Shown here: positions 1-5,904 of the stretch, one piece after another
Position numbering within the stretch: the first letter of the stretch is position 1
Layout: each line of letters opens with the position of its first letter
Source: Clostridiales bacterium
GTDB lineage: Bacteria; Bacillota_A; Clostridia; Oscillospirales; Acutalibacteraceae
Reading direction: 5' to 3'
Length of the DNA stretch: 6,188 bases
NCBI GenBank assembly: GCA_009774735.1
Contig: VSOH01000098.1
Span: 1-6,188, forward strand
Program-made: the position numbers and the translations under genes
Notes under the pieces: generated by a model
Database searches by the model: none
What the model was told of the DNA's origin: nothing
What the model saw: only the letters and a program-made list of their open reading frames with translations

Positions 1-244
1 CATCAACAAAATCACTAAATAATGCTTTACCATTTGTTGCAGTTTCAGTCTGAGTATTTTCTGGGTCCGTTTCATCAGTTAAAGTAACTTTTGCTGAAAA
101 GCTATAATCTTTAATCTCAACTGAAAATTCATTTTTGGATGCCGCAAATACGGAAGCAAATCCTATTGGAAATGTTGTTAAAACCAGTATGATAGCTAAC
201 AATATTGCAAACATTTTTTTACTTACTATGTTTTTATTAACCAT
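1..244 (-). CDS. Secreted protein, N-terminal part only (cut by window edge)
   Basis: The first 81 codons of a minus-strand gene are visible, starting at an ATG at 242-244 with a strong GGAGGAG ribosome site at 252-258, 7 bases upstream. The product begins with a typical signal peptide: lysines in the first 10 residues, a hydrophobic core from about residue 11 to 30 (MFAILLAIILVLTT then FPIGFASVF), and a likely signal peptidase I cut near residues 34-36 (VFAAS). The mature part starts with alternating beta-type sequence (FSVEIKDYSFSAKVTL), an acidic, threonine-rich stretch and then NGKALFSDFVD. That last piece resembles the end of Ig-like or Cna-B-like beta-sandwich repeats, a weak comparison made by eye. 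It starts 20 bases after the preceding gene, so it is probably the last visible member of the kinase operon, perhaps an exported output or sensor partner. The true domain content lies outside the window. Confidence 0.85.
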   Translation of the reverse strand, partial: MVNKNIVSKKMFAILLAIILVLTTFPIGFASVFAASKNEFSVEIKDYSFSAKVTLTDETDPENTQTETATNGKALFSDFVD

Positions 245-264
245 AATTAATCTCCTCCATTTAA

Positions 265-792
265 CTAAATGGTTTCATTTGTATGAATAAAAATGATATT
301 TTGTATCATTGTAAATCCTTCATTAACCTGGGTAGGAGTTGTCGCAGACATTGATGGCGACAATACTGATGTTTCTTCATTTAAGATGCTTGTTTCATCG
401 CTTAATAATTCAGTTGCATTATCATTAAGTTTTTCTGTCGCATCACTCAAAAGTTCAGTAGCGTTGCTGTTAACATCATTATTGCTTAATAATTCAGTAC
501 CGTCCTCAAGCAATTCTGTTGAATCAGATTGACTGCTTGACTTTGAACCTTTCTTTTCATCAATTTTATCGGTTAATGTTCCACGCTCTTTTGCTAATGC
601 GGAAGGTCTGTGTGACTTGTCACCGGTTTTTACATTCTTTTCCCTCATTTGAGCAATTGACTTTTTAGCGGTTCGACCTGTCAACTCTCCAATAACTTGA
701 GGAATGTTAAATCTAATAAACGAATAAATTGCAACTACTAAACAAACGCCAGCAAGAGCAAATAATATAATAGATACAATATTAATAGTCAT
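265..792 (-). CDS. One-pass membrane protein with a threonine-rich T-x-x-L repeat tail
   Basis: This 175-residue protein has one hydrophobic helix at about residues 4-27, followed by a basic juxtamembrane stretch (about 38-80, with RTAKKSIAQMREKN). The topology is therefore probably a short outside N-terminus and a cytoplasmic tail. Residues 91-145 carry seven threonines each followed by leucine at +3: TELL at T92, T99, T112 and T127, TEKL at T119, TSIL at T134 and TSVL at T141, mostly in acidic surroundings. The EETSVL piece resembles the ETTSVF phosphosite of mycobacterial GarA. The last 17 residues (GFTMIQNIIFIHTNETI) are hydrophobic and may be a separate conserved tail. The gene starts 3 bases after the kinase stop, with a GGAAGGGG ribosome site at 803-810 inside the kinase gene. 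Likely role, inferred: a membrane anchor phosphorylated by the neighbouring kinase and bound by the FHA protein. No named family was recognised with certainty. Confidence 0.88.
   Translation of the reverse strand: MTINIVSIILFALAGVCLVVAIYSFIRFNIPQVIGELTGRTAKKSIAQMREKNVKTGDKSHRPSALAKERGTLTDKIDEKKGSKSSSQSDSTELLEDGTELLSNNDVNSNATELLSDATEKLNDNATELLSDETSILNEETSVLSPSMSATTPTQVNEGFTMIQNIIFIHTNETI
358..522 (-). repeat. Seven T-x-x-L motifs, candidate phospho-threonine FHA ligands
   Basis: Residues 91-145 of the membrane protein hold seven degenerate copies of a T-[ES]-x-L motif (T92, T99, T112, T119, T127, T134, T141), spaced 7 to 13 residues apart and rich in Asp, Glu and Asn. Leucine at +3 from threonine fits the pThr+3 preference known for many FHA domains. 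Phosphorylation itself is inferred. Confidence 0.75.
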
Positions 793-795
793 ATA

Positions 796-2559
796 TTATT
801 TTCCCCTTCCTTCGTCATTTGCTGTATTTACATATGCAGTATGTAAATCATCAACATAATCATCACAGGCTTTAATTACCTCGTTTTGCATATCAATGAT
901 TACATCACTTTGAGCATCTGCTTTATTAGCTTTCTCTTTAATTGCATCGTAGATATCAACAATCTTTTGTTCGTCAATGCCATTCTTAGCAAATGACTTT
1001 CTATAATCATTTAATAGATTTTCAAACTGTAGATACAATGTTAGCTCAATATAAACTTGATTATTACCAAATTCATAACCTTGTGATAAGTTTTCTCCTG
1101 TTACACAATAGTTTATACTTTCAACAAGATTTTCAAAATCTTCCTTTGTAGCTTGATTTCCTGATGTATCATTTACGAAATCAACATAGAACTGACAAAC
1201 ATTGTTGAAACTATTTGCAATATTGTAATAATCTGAACCATTTTCACCTAAACTAACAACATGTTCAAAATAAGTTTTTGCGCTTAATGCAGCTTCTCTC
1301 TTTGATCCACTATCGTTCTTTAACATGTTGAAAATTGCATAACCGGTATCAAAGCATAACTTGTCAAAATCAGGTTTTTGTTTTAATGCCTCAAGATTGT
1401 TTCCAAAGTATTTACCATAAGTATTGATATCGTATGTTTTTTCTGTTCCTTCGGAATCTTTAACATTTGCTGATAAAAGTTGTCCAGTATTTGAACTGTT
1501 TTCAATATATTTGAAATAAGCTTCGGTTCGTGTTCCATCAATCATAATAGCATCAAAACAGTTAGTCGCTATCTGATTACTATCAACTGCAGAGTCAATT
1601 AATCCATTTTCAACTATGTAACTTTCATAAGTACTTACATCATTAGCATGCTTAACAACCATTCCGATTACACCCGAAACAGCAAGAACAACTGCGAGAA
1701 TTAAAGAAATTACAAAAGTAAAAAGCTTTCTCTTTTGCATTTTCTTATATTCAATGCCAAGGAGTTCAATGTGCTCAAGGTCATACATCAACTCGTTACA
1801 ATTTTGATAACGGTCTTCAGGATTCATTTGAACGCATTTATCAATAATGATTTCAAGTCCATCCATTAGGGAAGGATTATATTGTTTAATAGGCACATAA
1901 TCCTGTTTTCTCGGGTCAACACCTGTTACAAGGTGATGCATTGTCATACCAAGTGCATAAATATCTGACCTTGCATCAGTTTGTCTTGAGCCAAACTGCT
2001 CCGGTGGTGCATAGCCCTTTGTACCAAGAACTGTTGTATCTGCAAGATTTTGTTCTTTGTACTCTCTTGAAATACCAAAATCGATAATCTTCAAGTTACC
2101 TTCAGGTTTAAGCATAATGTTCGCTGGCTTCATATCACGATATATAATTGGAGGCTTTTGTGAATGAAGATAACCCAATGTATCACATATTTGCTTTGCC
2201 CAATCAATAACTAAATCTTGAGATTGAGCACCATATTCATCGAGAATTTTATCAAGAGACTCACCTTCTACATAGTCCATAACTATATAAATCTGTGGAT
2301 CTTCTTCCTTATCAATAATGTCAACAATTCTTGGAATAGCAGGATGATCAAGTCGTTTCATGAGTTCTGTATCATCAGGAACTTTATTTAACACGATCTC
2401 ATTGTTCTTACCAATACCTTTTCTTTCAATAACCTTTACTGCCCACTGTTTGTTAAGCCTTAAATCCATTGCAAGATAAACAACAGACATACCTCCCTTG
2501 CCTATCTGCTTAAGAATTTCATATTTACCGTCAATAACGGTTCCTCTATCTAAAGCCAT
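796..2559 (-). CDS. Transmembrane eukaryotic-type Ser/Thr protein kinase without PASTA repeats
   Basis: This is a full-length kinase of 587 residues that transfers phosphate from ATP to Ser/Thr of partner proteins at the membrane. The catalytic domain spans about residues 12-268. Visible motifs are the glycine loop (G20-K-G-G-M-S-V), the ATP lysine K42 in WAVKVIE, a likely helix-C glutamate E65, the catalytic loop Y-R-D-M-K-P-A-N with D142 and N147, DFG at 160-162, activation-loop threonines T175 and T176, and the APE-equivalent PPE at 185-187. Everything needed for activity is present. A basic linker leads to a transmembrane helix at about 279-303. The roughly 284-residue outer domain (304-587) lacks the PASTA repeats of PrkC/PknB; it looks helical and was not recognised. 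The start has an AGGA-containing ribosome site 12 bases after the phosphatase stop. Next to a PP2C and an FHA gene, its substrates are probably the threonine repeats encoded in this operon. Confidence 0.96.
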   Translation of the reverse strand: MALDRGTVIDGKYEILKQIGKGGMSVVYLAMDLRLNKQWAVKVIERKGIGKNNEIVLNKVPDDTELMKRLDHPAIPRIVDIIDKEEDPQIYIVMDYVEGESLDKILDEYGAQSQDLVIDWAKQICDTLGYLHSQKPPIIYRDMKPANIMLKPEGNLKIIDFGISREYKEQNLADTTVLGTKGYAPPEQFGSRQTDARSDIYALGMTMHHLVTGVDPRKQDYVPIKQYNPSLMDGLEIIIDKCVQMNPEDRYQNCNELMYDLEHIELLGIEYKKMQKRKLFTFVISLILAVVLAVSGVIGMVVKHANDVSTYESYIVENGLIDSAVDSNQIATNCFDAIMIDGTRTEAYFKYIENSSNTGQLLSANVKDSEGTEKTYDINTYGKYFGNNLEALKQKPDFDKLCFDTGYAIFNMLKNDSGSKREAALSAKTYFEHVVSLGENGSDYYNIANSFNNVCQFYVDFVNDTSGNQATKEDFENLVESINYCVTGENLSQGYEFGNNQVYIELTLYLQFENLLNDYRKSFAKNGIDEQKIVDIYDAIKEKANKADAQSDVIIDMQNEVIKACDDYVDDLHTAYVNTANDEGRGK

Positions 2560-2571
2560 AAATTCACCGTC

Positions 2572-3342
2572 CTATCCGATACATTTAAGAATTGCAACTG
2601 TAATGTTGTCTTTTTCTTTTCTGCTTTTAACTGTGTCAATTAAAAATCTTGCATTCTGCTCGATTGTTTGTATGCTTGATGCATTTACAAAATTAAAATT
2701 CTCATACATTTCATCGTTGGTAAGAACATGTCTAAATCCATCTGAACAAAACATATAAACTGAATTTTTTTCAATTTTTCCAGTGATTATTTCCGGTTCC
2801 ACATTTCGTGATGCACCAACACATTGTAGAAGCATATTTCTCTTTGGATGTATGCTTGCTTCTTCAGGTGTCAACCTACCAGCCTTAATCTCACGATTAA
2901 TAAATGTTTGGTCTTCAGTTAATTGATTAACACTATCTGTAATAGAATAAGCTCTTGAATCACCAACATGAACAATTAGATATTTACCCTCAATAACAAT
3001 CATTGCTGTAAGTGTCGTTCCAAGCGAAACATCAATATTTTTGCCATACTGTCCAATGAGATAATTCTGTTCTTTTGCTAATTTATCCCATTCAGCAGAA
3101 ATACTTTTCCACGAGTATTTATCAATCTGCTTTGGCAACTCATTTTCAAACCAATTGGACAATGCTCTAACAACAGTGGCACTAGCTAACTCGCCTTTAT
3201 CAAGACCGCCCATTCCATCACAAAGAACAACCATGGCAACTTGCCCGTGTTTTTTAGTTTTTGCTATTTTTACACATACACTGTCTTGATTTGTTTGTTT
3301 GCTGATACCAATGTCGGTAACAGCTGCACCAATAAACTGCAT
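2572..3342 (-). CDS. PP2C-family (PPM) Ser/Thr protein phosphatase
   Basis: The 256-residue soluble phosphatase is close to the usual size for bacterial PP2C enzymes (PrpC/Stp type) and consists of a single domain. The metal-binding and catalytic signatures are all present: TNQD with D20, LCDGMGG with D42 and G43, SLGTTLT at 106-112, HVGDSRAY with D128, LTEDQ at 141-145, CSDGF with D201, and KDNIT with D245 and N246. It should therefore be an active Mn/Mg-dependent enzyme that removes phosphate from Ser/Thr. No signal peptide or membrane helix is seen, so it acts in the cytoplasm. It has a strong GGGAGG ribosome site at 3348-3353, lies 15 bases after the FHA gene stop and 12 bases before the kinase, and is thus translated with both. 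By position its natural targets are the kinase and the threonine-repeat proteins of the operon. Confidence 0.96.
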   Translation of the reverse strand: MQFIGAAVTDIGISKQTNQDSVCVKIAKTKKHGQVAMVVLCDGMGGLDKGELASATVVRALSNWFENELPKQIDKYSWKSISAEWDKLAKEQNYLIGQYGKNIDVSLGTTLTAMIVIEGKYLIVHVGDSRAYSITDSVNQLTEDQTFINREIKAGRLTPEEASIHPKRNMLLQCVGASRNVEPEIITGKIEKNSVYMFCSDGFRHVLTNDEMYENFNFVNASSIQTIEQNARFLIDTVKSRKEKDNITVAILKCIG

Positions 3343-3357
3343 ATAAACCTCCCATTA

Positions 3358-4482
3358 TTAGTCAATATGAAAATCAAATTCTTCATTCGCTAAAGTAATC
3401 GTATTACCATCAAATATTTCCACTTCAATATTTGACTGAATTCTAACACCGTTAACAAATGTTCCGTTCGTTGAATTGTTATCTTTTATAAAATAGACTC
3501 CGTTTTTATTAATGATATCTGCATGCAGTCTACTTACAGCGTTATTATTCATTACAGAATAATCTGCATAGCTTCTTTCTTTTCCTATTCTAAAAACAGG
3601 CTTGTTTACATCAATTCTATCAAAGCTATTCTTTTTGATAAGATATGCATAATTTTGTGATTGATTAATATTTGTAAGCAAAGATGTTGCTTCATCTGTA
3701 TCATCCACAAGCAAAGAAGTTGCCTCATTCTCGTCATTATCAAAGAGTAAAGACGTTGCATCATCCTCATCTTCAACTAACAAAGAAGTTGCTTCATCAT
3801 CTTCAACTAATAAAGATGTTGCTTCATCATCGTACTGTTGTTTACGTTTATCCCACTCATTTCTACGATAATAAACATCAGAACCAACTAAAGTTTCGCT
3901 TTGTCCTGGCTTTTGTCTTTTTACTTGTTTGTAAATCTGTGGGTAAACTTTTAATATGTAGTTTTCAACAGCTGTTGCTGTAACAACATTTAAGCCTCTA
4001 ATAAAGGCCATCATTTCATTTAAAGGTTTTAAGTCCTCTTTTAAATCTAACCTGGTATTGTCAGCAACTGAATAAAGAAAAGATGCTAAGTTTGAAGATA
4101 TTTTTTGACTTGTTATAGGCTGATAAATAAAATGAACCTCTTTTGTTGCCTTATTTACGAAAACATATTTCAAATTCATAACTAAGTTATTTATGTTAAA
4201 AGAATTTCTGTCAACAGATTTAGTTACTTCAAGAATTTGTGCAAATACTAAAAAGAAATCATTTTTACTTATTCCACTTCCAAGATATTCTTCAAGAGTG
4301 ACGCCTATTGGAGCGAGATAGCATAATTTTCTTTCACCATCAATAGTTGGCTTCATAATTCCTCTTATTATTTTTGAATTAAGAATATCTACTTCACGCT
4401 GATTAATTCTTTCATCTTTATCCAACTTTTCTTTTACTATTATTTTAGAATCTTTATATTTGACTTTGAATTTAGCAAACAT
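3358..4482 (-). CDS. FHA-domain protein with five ATSLL repeats and a DUF6382-like N-terminal domain
   Basis: This 374-residue cytoplasmic protein has three parts. Residues 1-190 are a folded region with LCYLAPIGVTLEEYL near 53-67 and a helical piece leading to VHFIYQP at 116-122. From memory it matches the N-terminal region called DUF6382, found in Clostridia FHA proteins, and it loosely recalls the EssB/YukC pseudokinase fold (low certainty). Residues 218-270 are an acidic linker with five ATSLL copies (T222, T232, T243, T255, T266). Residues 278-374 are a canonical FHA domain with FRIGK (R298), SRLH (S317, R318, H320) and NNSTNGT (N339), the residues that bind phospho-threonine. It is the first gene of the operon, with an AAAAGGA ribosome site at 4492-4497. 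The layout recalls GarA/OdhI, where a phosphorylated N-terminal threonine binds the protein's own FHA domain, but here with five sites. It probably reads phospho-threonines on itself and on the membrane protein. Confidence 0.93.
   Translation of the reverse strand: MFAKFKVKYKDSKIIVKEKLDKDERINQREVDILNSKIIRGIMKPTIDGERKLCYLAPIGVTLEEYLGSGISKNDFFLVFAQILEVTKSVDRNSFNINNLVMNLKYVFVNKATKEVHFIYQPITSQKISSNLASFLYSVADNTRLDLKEDLKPLNEMMAFIRGLNVVTATAVENYILKVYPQIYKQVKRQKPGQSETLVGSDVYYRRNEWDKRKQQYDDEATSLLVEDDEATSLLVEDEDDATSLLFDNDENEATSLLVDDTDEATSLLTNINQSQNYAYLIKKNSFDRIDVNKPVFRIGKERSYADYSVMNNNAVSRLHADIINKNGVYFIKDNNSTNGTFVNGVRIQSNIEVEIFDGNTITLANEEFDFHID
3676..3822 (-). repeat. Five ATSLL repeats in an acidic linker
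   Basis: Five identical ATSLL pentapeptides (residues 221-225, 231-235, 242-246, 254-258, 265-269) are separated by 5 to 7 mostly acidic residues. Each threonine has serine at +1 and leucine at +3. The first two copies are also nearly identical in DNA, while the others have diverged at codon third positions, so the peptide appears to be kept by selection. Confidence 0.9.
3772..3831 (-). repeat. Two tandem 30-bp units (28 of 30 bases identical)
   Basis: Positions 3772-3801 and 3802-3831 are direct tandem copies encoding DDEATSLLVE twice. Only two bases differ, both at silent third codon positions. The length is a multiple of three, so gain or loss of a unit would keep the frame and change the number of ATSLL sites. 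Confidence 0.95.
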
Positions 4483-4497
4483 TTATTTTATCCTTTT

Positions 4498-4516
4498 CGT
4501 AGAACTGCGAGTTCTA
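4498..4516 (+). repeat. Left 19-bp inverted repeat of the recombinase segment
   Basis: The sequence CGTAGAACTGCGAGTTCTA is the exact reverse complement of 5886-5904. It is itself nearly palindromic (TAGAACT and AGTTCTA around GCG), like a tyrosine recombinase core site with two half-sites around a short spacer. It lies 15 bases upstream of the FHA start codon. Similarity stops outside the 19 bases. Confidence 0.9.
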
Positions 4517-4519
4517 TAA

Positions 4520-4556
4520 CAAAAAGACGGAAGTCTTTGAAATGCGGGACTTCCGT
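4520..4556 (-). terminator. Rho-independent terminator after the recombinase gene
   Basis: Arms 4527-4535 (ACGGAAGTC) and 4548-4556 (GACTTCCGT) pair perfectly over 9 bp around a 12-base loop. On the minus strand the hairpin is followed by CTTTTTG (4520-4526). It lies about 40 bases past the recombinase stop and upstream of the FHA gene, so it should stop read-through from the recombinase gene into the operon. Confidence 0.75.
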
Positions 4557-4559
4557 TAG

Positions 4560-4585
4560 TTTTTGACCAGAATTTTTGACCAGAA
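4560..4585 (+). repeat. Two tandem 13-bp direct repeats, candidate recombinase arm sites
   Basis: TTTTTGACCAGAA occurs twice head to tail at 4560-4572 and 4573-4585, just beyond the 3' end of the recombinase gene. The same 13 bases recur at 5735-5747 on its 5' side. Recombinases with an N-terminal AP2-like domain, as in Tn916 and lambda Int, bind such arm-type direct repeats; this role is inferred. Confidence 0.7.
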
Positions 4586-4596
4586 ATAGAAAATGG

Positions 4597-5688
4597 TCAG
4601 GCAATTAAATTATTAAGTTTTTCAATTTGCATTTTCTTTAAGTCCATAGATGAATGGACATAGGTATTCAGTGTAACAGATACATTAGAATGCCCCATAA
4701 ATTCACTAAGCGATTTTATATCCACACCGCATTCAATGCATCTGGTTGCAAAAGAATGCCTTAAAGCATGATAATTAATATCCTTAATACCTGCCTTTTT
4801 TAGCACCTTGTGATAACGATATTCGAAAGTTCTTTTATTAACAAAATTCATTTTCTCTGAAATCACATACGGTGAATTACTTAATTTTCTCATTTTCAAA
4901 AGCGGAATAAAAAGTTTATTATATATCGGAATATCTCTGATTGACGCATCTGTTTTTGCTGTTCCGATTTCGTCATAACTTTTGCCATTGGCACCCTTGA
5001 CTCTGATTACGGTTGATCTGACTTTGATGATACGATTTTCAAAATCAATATCATTCCAACGCAGAGCACAAACCTCTCCAATACGCAGTCCTGCATAAAG
5101 AGAAATGTATATCCCGAGTGTTGTAAAATCAAGGTTATTCAGAATATATTGCTCAAGTAAATTTAGTTCTGCAACAGATAAAATCCGCAGTTCGTGTTTT
5201 GTTTGTTTTGGCAAATGAATATCTAAATTGGGAATAAAAATAAATCGTTCTTTTATTGCCAGTTCTAAGGCAGATTTCATAATAATTGCCATAGTTCTAA
5301 CATAAGAATTTGTCAAATTCTTAATTTTACCATCAATAAATTTATTAATCATCGTTGATGAAATTTTGCTGAGTTTAACCTTTCCCAGTTCAGGTGCAAT
5401 ATGTTTTTCAATAAGAAATTCATATTTATCCTGTGTAGTTTGCTTATTTTTAGGACTATTGAATTCAAGCCAGTAATAAAGCAAATCTCCGAAAGTATTT
5501 ACCATATTCGATTTTTGAAGAATTGAATTATTGTTCTTAGCAACCTCAAGTTTCCGTCTGATATCAGAATAAGTCTTACTGTAAACCGATTTATATATTG
5601 CTTTCCCATTTTCATTATAGGAAGAAATATATCTACCCTCCCATCTGCCATCCTTTCTTTTAAAAATGTTTTCGCCATGTCTTGGCAT
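4597..5688 (-). CDS. Tyrosine recombinase/integrase with N-terminal arm-binding domain
   Basis: This intact recombinase of about 363 residues cuts and rejoins DNA through a phosphotyrosine link. Numbered from the upstream GTG at 5695-5697 (366 residues), it has an AP2-like arm-binding domain (about 7-50, GENIFKRKDGRWEGRY), a SAM-like core-binding domain (about 66-150) and a catalytic domain (about 172-355). The full catalytic set is visible: R205 in GLRIGE, K248 in TAKTD, H310 and R313 in HALRHSF, H336 in GHSNVS and nucleophile Y346 in NTYVH. I prefer the ATG at 5686-5688, because the AAAGGAG site (5699-5705) is 10 bases from it but only 1 base from the GTG; this also gives the familiar MPRHGENIF start. 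The type is typical of Firmicute conjugative elements and phages, but no such genes lie nearby. Instead it sits alone between inverted repeats, pointing to a locally acting invertase or a small mobile unit. Confidence 0.95.
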   Translation of the reverse strand: MPRHGENIFKRKDGRWEGRYISSYNENGKAIYKSVYSKTYSDIRRKLEVAKNNNSILQKSNMVNTFGDLLYYWLEFNSPKNKQTTQDKYEFLIEKHIAPELGKVKLSKISSTMINKFIDGKIKNLTNSYVRTMAIIMKSALELAIKERFIFIPNLDIHLPKQTKHELRILSVAELNLLEQYILNNLDFTTLGIYISLYAGLRIGEVCALRWNDIDFENRIIKVRSTVIRVKGANGKSYDEIGTAKTDASIRDIPIYNKLFIPLLKMRKLSNSPYVISEKMNFVNKRTFEYRYHKVLKKAGIKDINYHALRHSFATRCIECGVDIKSLSEFMGHSNVSVTLNTYVHSSMDLKKMQIEKLNNLIA

Positions 5689-5698
5689 ATATTTCACA

Positions 5699-5705
5699 CT
5701 CCTTT
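5699..5705 (-). promoter_or_regulatory. Ribosome binding site that decides the recombinase start
   Basis: AAAGGAG on the minus strand lies 1 base before an in-frame GTG (5695-5697) and 10 bases before an in-frame ATG (5686-5688). Only the ATG is at a workable distance, so translation most likely begins there. Confidence 0.75.
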
Positions 5706-5733
5706 ATGTAATATCCGTTGAAATGGCGACCAC

Positions 5734-5751
5734 ATTTTTGACCAGAAATAG
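5734..5751 (+). repeat. 18-bp direct repeat shared with the other side of the recombinase gene
   Basis: ATTTTTGACCAGAAATAG here is identical to 4572-4589, in the same orientation, so the recombinase gene is bracketed by a perfect 18-bp direct repeat. It includes the 13-bp TTTTTGACCAGAA motif. Likely arm-type recombinase binding sites; a remnant duplication is the alternative. Confidence 0.85.
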
Positions 5752-5825
5752 CTATGCGGTCTTGTCAGTATTCAATATTTTGTCAATTTATTACCGAATT
5801 GTTACTAAAAAATGACTAAGTCTTA

Positions 5826-5855
5826 TTGACATATTATATAATTATATGATAGAAT
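5826..5855 (+). promoter_or_regulatory. Strong sigma-A type promoter pointing right
   Basis: A perfect -35 box TTGACA (5826-5831) is followed after 18 bases by TAGAAT (5850-5855), preceded by the extended -10 motif TGA (5847-5849). Transcription should start near 5862 and run rightwards across the inverted repeat at 5886-5904. No plus-strand gene lies ahead; the transcript would meet the terminator at 6001-6039 after roughly 180 bases. If the segment were inverted, this promoter would face the FHA operon. It is the best promoter seen in the window. Confidence 0.7.
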
Positions 5856-5885
5856 ACGACAGAATAGAGAGAAATTGTATACGTT

Positions 5886-5904
5886 TAGAACTCGCAGTTC
5901 TACG
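5886..5904 (-). repeat. Right 19-bp inverted repeat of the recombinase segment
   Basis: TAGAACTCGCAGTTCTACG is the exact reverse complement of 4498-4516. Compared in direct orientation the two sites differ in all three central bases, so the inverted relation is clearly the better match. It lies about 30 bases downstream of the -10 box of the rightward promoter. Confidence 0.9.

Noticed and set aside
293..532. Plus-strand open frame of 79 codons
   Set aside because: Antisense shadow of the T-x-x-L repeat array; low-complexity serine/leucine product and no ribosome site.
2498..2758. Plus-strand open frame of 86 codons
   Set aside because: It overlaps the ends of the well-supported phosphatase and kinase genes on the opposite strand and resembles no protein.
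3684..3983. Plus-strand open frame of 99 codons rich in His, Leu and Lys
   Set aside because: Antisense reading of the ATSLL repeat DNA; its repetitive composition follows from the real gene.
4513..4541. Possible minus-strand promoter for the FHA operon (TTCAAA, 17 bases, TATAGA)
   Set aside because: Both boxes match consensus at only four of six positions and the -35 lies in the terminator loop. It cannot be excluded, and if active it would weaken the OFF-state reading of the inversion model.
5781..5786. Minus-strand TTGACA as -35 of a recombinase promoter
   Set aside because: No acceptable -10 box lies 16 to 19 bases downstream; AT-rich TATAAT matches near 5834-5847 on the minus strand lack a good -35, so the recombinase promoter remains unassigned.
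4498..5904. Reading the two 19-bp repeats as attL and attR of an integrated element
   Set aside because: Attachment sites of an integrated element should be direct repeats. These match perfectly only in inverted orientation, and the segment holds no other mobile-element genes. The palindromic core leaves some doubt.
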